Source: Hondaea fermentalgiana
Taxonomy: Eukaryota > Sar > Bigyra > Thraustochytrida > Thraustochytriidae
Assembly (NCBI GenBank): GCA_014084085.1
Contig: NPFB01000102.1
Location: forward strand, 2,160 to 66,159
Direction of reading: 5' to 3'
DNA length: 64,000 bases
Shown here: positions 29,286-37,935 of the stretch, in pieces
Layout of the letters: the number at the start of each line of letters is the position of its first letter
Position numbering within the stretch: position 1 is the stretch's first letter
Notes under the pieces: generated by a model
The model's database searches: none
What the model saw: only the letters and a program-made list of their open reading frames with translations
Told to the model about the DNA's origin: nothing
Made by a program: the position numbers and the translations under genes

Positions 29286-31902
29286 ATGGACGCCATCTCC
29301 GGCGTGGCGCTTGTGCTGCAGCTGGCGCGGGACGGCGCATCCCTGCTGGAGGATGCCGTGGCCTGCAAGCGAAAGGCAACGCATCTCAAGACCGTGCTTG
29401 AGCGCTTGGTCTCTCACCTCGAGCAGCTGCACGATGCGGACATTGACGCTACTCAGCTCGAAGCGGAGCTGCGCGACCTTCTTGACCTTCTGAAGCCATA
29501 TTTTGGCGACAATACCCGCCGAGGCCTCGCCGCAAGAGCTCGCCTCCTTTTCCAAGCCAGAGCCATTCGACAAGCCCTGACCGAAGCGGAGCAGCATCTC
29601 CAAACATGTCTTCAACTCTGTCAACTCGATCTGCAGCTGCGCCAGCAGCGTTCAGGAATGCAAGAAAACCGCGATGAGGAGGCAAACGACGACGAGGCAG
29701 ATGATGCTGAAGATGCGCATGATGACTTGTTTCATGTGCTTGGATTGCTGCAAGAGCGTGGGCTACTTGACAACGACCCTGAAGAGGTCATTTCGCTTCT
29801 TCAAGAAAACCCCAACATCGACATAAACGCGGTTCTCGAGGGTCAACTCGGTACCCGCCGTCAGCGTGGAGCTATGGAACGTCTTACACGTAGTCTCATT
29901 CAAGCAGAAGAGCTTGAGGCCGCTTCGCTCAGCAGCGATCGAGTCTTTATCAAGGCCCCTTTGCAGGTTCTCGGTGAAGGTCAGTTCGGCCAAGTTGTCC
30001 TTGGCGTTTACCGGCGTGATGATGGTTCCGAAGTCGAGACGGCGATCAAGCGCGTCAAGCCAAACGGTCGTCGCATGCAATTGCACGAGCATCAAGCCCT
30101 CATGCGTGAAGCGGCGAACTGGAATGGTCTCGAGCATGCCAACATTGTTTGTTTACTTGGAACCTGCATCATTGAGAACCGTTTTCATCTCGTCATGGAC
30201 AAGTGCGACATGTCGCTCGACGACCTCTTGTACGAGAGCGAGGCTGACGCGGCGACATTAGCACTGTCTCTCGACGACAAGGAAGCCGTTCTGCGCGGTG
30301 TCGCTCGTGGCCTCGAGTACCTTCACGGCAACTTAATCGTCCATCGAGACCTCAAGCCAGCCAATATTCTGCTCAGCCGAGATCTTGGTCTCGTCAAGCT
30401 AGCAGATTTTGGCCTCGCCACACAGATCAAGGCTAACAGCAGCATCGCCGACACTATCTCATCTGTTGGCACACCAGCCTATATGGCACCCGAAGTTCTG
30501 CAAGCGCCTATCCAATGGACGACGCGCGCGGACATCTATGCCTTCGGCATTGTTATGTGGGAAGTCTACCATGGTAAATCGCCGTTTGAGCACAGCATAC
30601 GCTCGATCTCAGATCTAGAGACTCGAGTCTTGAACGGAGAGCGACCCCTCATTTCAGATGAGGTTGACGTTCGTCTGTGGGTTGTGCGTCTGATGGAAAG
30701 GTGCTGGAAGCATGACCCAGAGGACCGCCCACGTGCTTCCGAGATTCTCAGAACTTTCGAAGGTCGTACGAATGTTCGTCGGTCAACGCGACTCATCCGT
30801 GGCCTGGTGTCAGTAGTCTTGCGAAGTCGCGGCGGTCGAAATGGTATTGAAGATGCCAGCATTGAGCTTGTGCAAGGTCTTGTCCGCGACTTGTCTGAGG
30901 ATACGGGCAATCTCATGCGCACATTGGACACACTTCGGATTAGTCTCGAGCAGGAGCGCGATGCTCATGCTGGAGATGTATTGCGTGCAGAGGCACTTTC
31001 TCGAGGTATCATTGGGAGCACAAAGAGGATCTTAGAGCACAGCACGGATCCCGAAATTCTAACAAAGGCTTTGTGGCTACTCCGGCTCGCTCTGTCTGGA
31101 TCTTCGGGTACTTCGTTTCGAATTGCGGCCATTCAAGAGCATGATCTTGGGAGTATTGCAATCGAAACGTTTCAAGCGTTTCGCGACCATGAAGACCTTC
31201 AAGCAGCAGCTTGTGGATTTGTTGCTATTGTTTCATCTGACAGCTTGCGCAATGAGAGTATTCTTGTGCAAGAGCTCGAGGTCAGCACAGAGATCGTCGC
31301 GGCTATGCGCGCTCATCCAAGAAGTGAAGTTGTGCAGGAAAATGCATGCGGAGCTCTTCGGAATCTCTCGGTCAACGATCGCAACAAGGTGATCCTCGGG
31401 CAAGAGCTCGAGGTCGGCACAGAGATCGTCGCGGCCATGCGCGCTCATCCAGGAAGTGAAGTCGTGCAGGAGAACGCATGCGGAGCTCTTCGGAATCTCG
31501 CATTAGGTAATGATCGCAACAAGGTGATCCTCGGGCAAGAGCTCGAGGTCGGCACAGAGATCGTNNNNNNNNNNNNNNNNNNNNNNNNNNNNNNNNNNNN
31601 NNNNNNNNNNNNNNNNNNNNNNNNNNNNNNNNNNNNNNNNNNNNNNNNNNNNNNNNNNNNNNNNCGGGCAAGAGCTTGAGGTCGGCACAGAGATCGTCGC
31701 GGCCATGCGCGCTCATCCAGGAAGTGAAGTCGTGCAGGAGAAAGCATGCGGAGCTCTTCGGAATCTTGCCCTCAACTCGTCCATCAAAGCTATCCTCCGA
31801 AGGCAGGGCGCTGTGGAGGCAGTGCAGCGCACTTGTGAGCGCTTTCCGTCACTTTCATCCGCCGAAGAAGCGAAAGCAAAACTCCTTAGTGGCTCTACCT
31901 AA
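29286..31902 (+). CDS. Protein kinase with N-terminal helical bundle (HeLo/MLKL-like) and C-terminal armadillo-like repeats
   Basis: ATG at 29286 (upstream frame only from a GTG). Residues 1-125 are an amphipathic multi-helix bundle with the order and spacing seen in MLKL/HeLo-type N-terminal domains: a hydrophobic first helix M-D-A-I-S-G-V-A-L-V-L, a basic C-K-R-K-A-T-H-L helix, then L-x-x-L-L-x-x-L-K-P-Y. An acidic linker and a short helical segment (about 145-185) follow. The kinase domain (about 229-494) is complete: G-E-G-Q-F-G, A-I-K-R, H-R-D-L-K-P-A-N, D-F-G-L-A and G-T-P-A-Y-M-A-P-E. It resembles TKL-type kinases. From about residue 510, helical repeats become near-identical units of 44-45 residues (V-A-A-M-R-A-H-P-G-S-E-V-V-Q-E onwards), typical of armadillo repeats. 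A 100-N gap (31565-31664) interrupts them, so repeat number and exact length are unknown; the frame resumes and ends at 31902. Confidence 0.85.
31270..31790 (+). repeat. Tandem armadillo-coding repeats interrupted by gap
   Basis: At least three units of about 132-135 bases (near 31258, 31390 and 31525, continuing after the gap at 31665) share long identical stretches, for example around the codons for Q-E-L-E-V-G-T-E-I-V. Such recent repeats are prone to assembly collapse. Confidence 0.85.
31565..31664. other. Assembly gap (100 N) inside ARM repeats
   Basis: Exactly 100 N, the usual placeholder for a gap of unknown size. The last 33 bases before it match the first 33 after it with one mismatch, as expected either from repeat units or from an unmerged overlap. 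Confidence 0.95.
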
Positions 31903-31989
31903 CGAAGACGCCGACAATTCCAAATGTCGCGCTTTTTGCTCCACACGGTTTCGTGTGGAAGTATTATGTTCCCTGTCGACCAATTGGTA

Positions 31990-32286
31990 ACCCTTGAAAA
32001 TATATGGTTTCCTAAATCTGCAATTCGAATCCCTGGCCAACCAAAGCCAGACATGTCTGTTGGGAAGTGGAAATGACGTGAGCAGACAGCAGCGCCACAG
32101 AAGTAGTGCAGTCAAGTTGGCACCCATGGGAAGTCTTTTATAGACTTGCCGTGCCAATAACCATCCAATCTCAGCAGCCACTAGTTCGTACGACATTAAG
32201 GTAAGTCTATCTTCGCTCAGAGCACGGTCTAGCACGGACAAAGCTTTGAGATCATCAAACTCTTCGCTACATCCTCGAGACGACAC
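31990..32286 (-). mobile_element. Possible Ty1/copia gag (UBN2-like) fragment
   Basis: Minus-strand frame without an ATG. It reads E-E-F-D-D-L-K-A-L-S-V-L-D-R-A-L-S-E-D-R-L, then A-A-E-I-G-W-L-L and Q-V-Y-K-R. This resembles the copia gag pattern (K-A-L-x-x-I-x-x-x-L-S-D-x-x-L, T-A-K-E-x-W-x-x-L-x-x-x-Y). A stop codon lies immediately upstream and similarity is lost after about 75 residues. Assigned by eye; a chance match is possible. Confidence 0.3.
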
Positions 32287-32539
32287 TTAAGGTGGAGAGA
32301 AACATCGATTTTCACCACCTTGTAGGCGGAGATTCCCCAGAGGTCAGAAAGAATAGAAAGAAGAAGTTGATTTCAATAAACGTAAAAGAAATTCCGTTCC
32401 GTGGCTTGCACGAAACGGGAAGGTAGGTTGATTGCTTCTCACGCTGCTGCTCGGAGAAAGCTTTGGTGTAGTTCAATATTCTGATGGGTTTCGGTTCTGC
32501 CGGCTTCTGGCATCGGTTTTGGTCGCTGCCAGGTCTATT

Positions 32540-32720
32540 CGGCTCAGTGGTCCCAGGGTCGTAGCCCTGGTCTATTTCTGCTATGTAGGTCTATGACTGT
32601 ACTAAGGTTCGTTTGGGTGTACATCCTGGATGTACCCGACGTGTTATGCACGCGAGGCGTGATGCTCTTTCGTCGTGCCCTTCCGACGTTTGTCGTCGGG
32701 TGTCTACCTCTCTTATAGCA
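32540..32720. repeat. Cluster of short hairpins
   Basis: Consecutive short inverted repeats: CCAGGG/CCCTGG near 32551-32568, GTACATCC/GGATGTAC near 32619-32635, CACGC/GCGTG near 32650-32661, and CGAC/GTCG near 32690-32701. Could be a structured RNA or transposon terminal sequence. Confidence 0.35.
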
Positions 32721-32931
32721 GTTTCCCGCCTGGCATTAGGTCTTTGGGAATGTCCACCTCATTATTGTGGATCAATACCACCAGACAAATTCGTCTCAGC
32801 AGAAGCGAAACTTCCCAGACATTCTTAGCGTACTTAGGCATACTAGCAAACCATTCAACTCTACTTACTTCAATAATCTCTGAAGCGTTTTTGGAGAACT
32901 TAAGGCGAAAACTTGCCAAACATATTGTCAT
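32713..32931 (-). mobile_element. Possible polyprotein fragment
   Basis: A 72-codon minus-strand frame with L-K-F-S-K followed, about 25 residues on, by E-V-S-L-L-L-R-R. This faintly recalls retroelement reverse-transcriptase connection regions. No catalytic motif is present. Its position beside the gag-like fragment is the main argument. Confidence 0.15.
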
Positions 32932-33634
32932 CAGTGGCTGCCAAAGACCTGCACTAATTTACGAGTGCTGAACTCGAATGCCCTGATTTACCCGCCGGAC
33001 GTTATAGAGGAAGAGCAAAGATGAAAAATGTTACCATTGTTTACGGGTCGAACAGTCGGTAAAAGCGTCGACCGCAGAGACAAAGTTGCGCACCTGCCAT
33101 AAAAACCTGCATCGCCATCCTCATCGAAGCGCGAATCGCTATCGTAGTCATTGTCGTCTTCTTCGAGCTCTCCATCGGAAATAACGTTCAGATTGAGCAT
33201 ACACTGATGGTGAACTGACGAATGACCGAAGAACGGTGTCATCCCCACAAGAGAGACAGGAATTTACAAAGCGAACGCCATTCGTTGTCGTCCAGAAGAG
33301 CTTGTGGCGCATGTGAAATGACTTGTTGGCCTCGCATGGGCGTGCACGGATTGTTGGTCTGCAGGTATGCGTCGCACTCGATGACGTTGACGGTACAATC
33401 GATTGGGAGCATGCACGCAGGGTCTTCGCCAGCAGAAGATGTCGGAAACCTCGGCAATGGAATTCAGTGTCGAGAAGATTATTGAAACAAATGCGTATTC
33501 TGAGCTGAGTCATCTCTGCAAATGAACGGGCGGAGAGAGCGTAGTATTCCAACGACAGTCTTACTGCAATCTAGGACCTGCGCCGGACGTTTTTACGAGA
33601 CGACGGACGGTGTCGACTCAGTCATTGCGGCACT

Positions 33635-34864
33635 TTATGCAGCGGTGAGATTTGCTGCTGAGGCTGAGAGATGGGGATTATTTAAGTCCGAATCGGAGGC
33701 GTCCGAGCCAACGTGCATGACACGCCGCAAACTCGATCCCTTCACGGGTCTAGGGACTTCCTGATGAACATTGCGATCCATCTCAAAGCGATCGACCGCG
33801 TCAAAGGTTTCAAGAATGACACGCGGGAAGATTCTTGAAGTCTGAAGAATGCTGGACACATGACCTCCGGAGATGTCGATCTTTCGCGAAGAGATTACGA
33901 AAGGCTGCATTATGTCAAAGAGCATCATGCTTTCCTGTGGTCTGACGTACATATCGTGAAGAGCTCTCACGCAAGTGAAAGCTGCACGGGGAGGAGGAGA
34001 TTTGCGACAACGAAGGATGTCAAAGAAGGGGTCCAGCTCGCGAGGCTCGAGGACCTCGGTGAGTCGGGCTTTGGCCTCCCTCTTCGTGCGAAAGCCTTCT
34101 TCGTCCTTTGTGAGTGTACGAAAGTGGCAAATTCGATGAAAGACGCCGGTCATGAGCGCCATGCTTCGCGAGGGCGCAGCAAAGGTGCAAAGTGCGAGTG
34201 GGGGCACGACGTCGATGTCGTCGATGCTCTCGAGCTCAATCACGGCAGATGGATATGCAGCCGCTGCAACGGCACCTCCAAAACTCGTCCCTGAGAGACC
34301 GATGGGGACGCCGGGATAGAGTTGAGCAGCGTGTTTTACAAGCTTGGCCGCCTCAACCAGGGTTGTTGGCATTTGCAGCAAAAAGCTCCCAACGGAGGAG
34401 ATAAAGTAGGCTCGTTGGTTGACGGGCCGGCGATGGCCGTAGAATGGAGTTTCGAGGATAAGCGAGGCAAAGCCTTCCTTCGCCAGGGGTTTGGCAACCT
34501 GGTCGCGACGCATAGCAAAGCCTTCATCGCCGGTCGCCGCAAGGTGGACAACCACACCGCGCAAGGGAACTCGTGACGGAGGCGTTACGCACATGACATG
34601 GGCCGTCTTCGACTCTTTGGGAAGCCACGCGGCGCAGGGAGATGGAAAGGTTCCGATTCGCGATCCGTCAGGCGCGGGATTGCCATAGGAAATGTGCGGA
34701 ATGTCCGCAAAGCCCGTCGTGCCTTTGTCCTGGATCATGGAGATGAGCTCCCTGTCCGCGTCCATGGCGTCTCCGCCCCAGCCGTCTGCAAAGAACTTGA
34801 CTCTGCGGCCGCTCACGTAGACGCTGTCGAAGCCTCCCGCGAGGCGTCCGAGCGCCGCGCTCAT
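33635..34864 (-). CDS. ABHD18-family alpha/beta hydrolase, copy A
   Basis: A 409-residue protein starting at ATG 34864 (M-S-A-A-L-G-R). It shows the ABHD18 (formerly DUF2048) pattern: K-F-F-A-D-G-W-G near the N-terminus, S-P-C-A-A-W-L-P, L-A-A-T-G-D-E-G-F-A-M-R-R, I-L-E-T-P-F-Y-G-H-R-R-P, the nucleophile elbow G-T-S-F-G-G, the acid region A-L-H-D-M-Y-V and the catalytic His in S-G-G-H-V-S-S. All triad residues are present, so it should be an active serine hydrolase; the human protein is about 414 residues. It is the most diverged of the three minus-strand neighbours A-C and has its own Ser/Asn-rich tail. The frame extends upstream but into Arg/Pro-rich noise. Animal ABHD18 has been reported to deacylate cardiolipin; whether that holds here is unknown. 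Confidence 0.85.
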   Translation of the reverse strand: MSAALGRLAGGFDSVYVSGRRVKFFADGWGGDAMDADRELISMIQDKGTTGFADIPHISYGNPAPDGSRIGTFPSPCAAWLPKESKTAHVMCVTPPSRVPLRGVVVHLAATGDEGFAMRRDQVAKPLAKEGFASLILETPFYGHRRPVNQRAYFISSVGSFLLQMPTTLVEAAKLVKHAAQLYPGVPIGLSGTSFGGAVAAAAYPSAVIELESIDDIDVVPPLALCTFAAPSRSMALMTGVFHRICHFRTLTKDEEGFRTKREAKARLTEVLEPRELDPFFDILRCRKSPPPRAAFTCVRALHDMYVRPQESMMLFDIMQPFVISSRKIDISGGHVSSILQTSRIFPRVILETFDAVDRFEMDRNVHQEVPRPVKGSSLRRVMHVGSDASDSDLNNPHLSASAANLTAA

Positions 34865-35442
34865 GTTGAGAAACCAGATCACCCGACCCGGCCAGCCACG
34901 CTCGTCGGGTCGCAGTTCTACTTTTGCTGCCCGTCGCTGCCGGCCCGGACCGCGCCGTCCGTCCAGACTGAGGAGGCCGAGGGCGCCGCTTTGCCGCGCG
35001 GGCCCGAAGAGTGTCTGCTCACTCGAGGGCCACATACCTTTTTCCTGTCGCGCTTCTTGCTCGGCACGTGCAGCGCGGAGCCAGCGCGGGAAGGAGGGGG
35101 GGCAGGTCGGTCGATTTGCCCTGGCCGGGCACTCTTGCACGCGCCCACCGCGGCACGCACGCACGTATACGCACGCACGATTGCACGTCGCATCTCCGCC
35201 TCTCCTGACCTCTCGCGGGACTGCCGGTCGCGGAGACCCGCACGCGTCGCGGGAGCGCGGCACGCGAGAGCCTCCGGAGCCGCGCGGAGAGGGGGGCAGA
35301 GTCGAAGAGACCAAGAGAGAAAGACACGCCAGCGCTGGTCGCATCATCGCCGCAGGTGAAGGCGAATGGGAGGACGGACTCCGAGGCATGGAAAGCGCAA
35401 AGACAAAGTTGATCGGGTTAGCTGCTCTGGAAAGAGGCGAGA
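34865..35442. other. Intergenic region between ABHD18 copies A and B
   Basis: GC-rich, upstream of copy A and downstream of copy B. Open frames are Arg/Ser/Pro-rich without domains. No gene is seen. Confidence 0.55.
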
Positions 35443-36861
35443 TCAGGAGAACACAACTTGAGTGGGAAGGGAGCAAGGTTTGCCTACGTTCAACAATCGA
35501 GGGCAAGCGCTTACTACTGAGCTTGCAGCTGCAGCGAAAGGCAAAGCCGAACTTCCATCTGCTGCAAGAGCAGCCGCAGGTGAGCCTGCCTGACGACCAC
35601 GACTGCGTCTTCGAAATTTTATCCAAGACGCTTTCTTGACTCCTTGCCGCCGAAACAAACCCCACGTGAAGTGACCCCATGACGCGGAACATTGTGTTGA
35701 TCTGACATGCGTGTCGGAGCTCGTCTCTTCGCACTCTTGATCAGCGTCCGAGCTGTCGTTGAAGGGAATTGGTCGAGGTAGTGACTCGAGCATTGCAAAG
35801 GTTTCGAGAATAGTCTTTGGCAAGATGTTTGATTTCTGCAAAATACTCGAGCAGTGGCCACCCGAAACGTCCACGAGGCGCCCAGTTGCGACGAATGGAA
35901 GGACAGTTTCATATCCAATCAGGCACTCGTGAGGCCGAACGAAGTGATCGTGAAGCGCCCGTATGCACGTAAACGCGCTTTGGGAAGGTCTGTAGTTACC
36001 GAGCAGCACGAAGAAAGACTCCAACGTACGGGGAGCAAGAACCTCACGAAGACGGGCAGTAGCATCTTCGAGCGTACGATAGCCATCCTTGTTCAAAATA
36101 AGGGCTTGATAGTCGAAAAGGTGGCTAAATGCGCTTTCGAAGAGTGCCTCGCAGCGTGCAGGCGGCAAAAATGTGCAAAGCGCAATGGGTGTTTCGGTCC
36201 CAGACCCTTCGTCGAGGACGCGAAACTCATCCACGATAGAAGGGTAGGCAGCTATCGCGACAGAACCGCCAAAACTGGTGCCAACGAGACCGATAGGAAC
36301 GCCAGCATACGTGACTTTAGCGTACTTGGCGAGCTTGGAAACTTCAATGATCGTAGTTGGCAATTGCAAAAGATAGCTACCTACTGTGCCAATGAAAAAG
36401 CTCGTTTGATCTTGCGGACGACGCTGACCATAGAAGGCGCACTCGAGGATGATTGACACGAAGCCGTCGGCAGCAAGAGGCTCTGCGATCTCTTTGCGGC
36501 GAAGCGAAAATCCCTCATCGCCCGTACCTGCGACTTGGATGAGGATGCCACGGATCTCGTCACCCTTTGGAGGCGAAACGATCATGGCATAGGCTTTTTT
36601 ACATTCATCTGGAAGCCAATCAGCACACGGAGAATCAAAGTAGCAGACGCAGATTTCGTCCTCGGGCGCAGTCTCGTCGATGAAGACCAGCTGGTCAATA
36701 TCAGGAAGCGTTGTGGTGCCATCCTCTTCGATGATCCTCAGGAGCGCCTGGTCCTTTTCGTACTCTTCATCCCCCCATCCCTCTGCAAAGAACTTGTGCT
36801 TTTGCGAATACACGTACAAGAGGTCAAAGGCGCCAATGATGCGGCTTACATAAGGCCTCAT
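35443..36861 (-). CDS. ABHD18-family alpha/beta hydrolase, copy B
   Basis: A 472-residue protein from ATG 36861. Family landmarks: K-F-F-A-E-G-W-G-D, S-P-C-A-D-W-L-P, V-A-G-T-G-D-E-G-F-S-L-R-R, F-Y-G-Q-R-R-P, nucleophile elbow G-L-V-G-T-S-F-G-G, acid region A-L-H-D-H-F-V and H in S-G-G-H-C-S-S. It is very like copy C throughout, including a C-terminal extension containing S-W-G-H-x-x-W-G-x-x-x-R-Q-G and a basic patch. Its C-terminus runs about 25 residues further than that of copy C after the shared L-P-F/L-A-A stretch. The near-parallel tails point to a recent tandem duplication. Intronless. Confidence 0.87.
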   Translation of the reverse strand: MRPYVSRIIGAFDLLYVYSQKHKFFAEGWGDEEYEKDQALLRIIEEDGTTTLPDIDQLVFIDETAPEDEICVCYFDSPCADWLPDECKKAYAMIVSPPKGDEIRGILIQVAGTGDEGFSLRRKEIAEPLAADGFVSIILECAFYGQRRPQDQTSFFIGTVGSYLLQLPTTIIEVSKLAKYAKVTYAGVPIGLVGTSFGGSVAIAAYPSIVDEFRVLDEGSGTETPIALCTFLPPARCEALFESAFSHLFDYQALILNKDGYRTLEDATARLREVLAPRTLESFFVLLGNYRPSQSAFTCIRALHDHFVRPHECLIGYETVLPFVATGRLVDVSGGHCSSILQKSNILPKTILETFAMLESLPRPIPFNDSSDADQECEETSSDTHVRSTQCSASWGHFTWGLFRRQGVKKASWIKFRRRSRGRQAGSPAAALAADGSSALPFAAAASSVVSACPRLLNVGKPCSLPTQVVFS

Positions 36862-37935
36862 CTGTCTCGCTCGTCGTCGTCGTACACGTTGTGGTGCTGA
36901 TGAGAAGCTCGCGTTGCGACTTTACCTCGTGCTGGTCTTGCTTGGGGTATACAGTGGTTGTCTGGGACCGCTGACGACGAAATTCGTGATATGCGTACTC
37001 TGCGGTTCGCATGAGCATTCGTCACGTGTGCAAGCAGCAGAGACCAGGGATCCTACCCTTTCCTCGTCGGCCCCTATAACAAAAAATTGCCCCCTCGAGT
37101 TCGAGGGTGAGGAGGTTTCGCCCCAAGTTTGAGGGACCGGACGAGGCCTGCCACTGGCTCGTTGCTTCCACTTGCTCATCGAGCCGAAATCTTCTCGTAC
37201 CACCATGCCATGACAGTCATCATCAGCCAATCGCTAGCAGCCTGGCCGGTGCACCGCACGCGCAGCAACCAGCCATCGCCTTGGTGCACCGCACCGCACC
37301 GCGCCCCGCACGAGCAGCAGCCAGCCCCGGGCTCCCTTTTTCCCCTTTTTCCCGGGTCTCGTCGTTGCGAGTCGCTTCGCTCCGCTCCACTCCCACCCAT
37401 CCACCCACCAAGCACTCGAGCCGAGCGCGGCAAGCGGTCGGGCCGTTCGCCCGGTCCACGCGTCGACCGGAGAACGCAACTGACACTGCGAGCTTGACTC
37501 TCAATCGATGGTCTCCCTCGGACTCTTCGTTTCATTTCGTTCCTTTTCGTTTCGTTTCTTTCTTCGAGCCTAGCGCGCCAGCGTCAGCTGCAGCAAGCAA
37601 GCGCTTCGACTACTAGTAAGCGCGCTGGCTGCTGGCTGACGCGAGCGCGGGCGAGAGACACATATTAATGGCGGGCCGCACAGACTTTAACCTGCATTTG
37701 TGGCTCGTGGCGGCAAAGGAAACTTGAAGAGAACAGCGATCATTGCTAGCCGTGCCGTCGCACCGGCAGTGATGCGTCATCTCGTCAAGGTGGAGCGATG
37801 GCGAAACTTGAATTGTGCCCTTGGTCGATCGGAAAGGGACCGGGAAGCAAAAGCACCATGACAGATGACGCATTCATCTTTCCAGAAACGAGAAGTGACG
37901 ATGAAGAAAGAACATATTTGTCATTTTAGCGCAAG
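36862..37935. other. Intergenic region between ABHD18 copies B and C
   Basis: About 1.07 kb with no supported gene. It includes a CCCTCGA/TCGAGGG hairpin at 37091-37106 and a (TTTCG)-rich stretch near 37525-37560. It should contain the copy B promoter. Confidence 0.55.

Larger units (their letters stand above)
31903..33634. other. AT-richer island without a confident gene; retroelement-like debris
   Basis: About 1.7 kb, visibly less GC-rich than its flanks. Fragments of apparent coding sequence exist only on the minus strand and are broken (see 31990-32286 and 32713-32931). Bases 32530-32720 are full of small hairpins, and GGTCTAT recurs near 32532, 32569 and 32587. A further minus-strand fragment (33239-33457) has Cys residues and an acidic segment follows near 33100-33180; I do not recognise either. 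Confidence 0.5.

Noticed and set aside
31970..32050. Possible tRNA or tRNA-derived element (AATTCGAATCCC)
   Set aside because: The seven bases before the putative 3' end find no partner at the 5' side, and no consistent cloverleaf forms.
34865..35734. N-terminal extension of ABHD18 copy A to a 699-residue protein
   Set aside because: The extra 290 residues are Ser/Pro/Arg-rich, overlap the 3' end of copy B, and are absent from all four paralogues.
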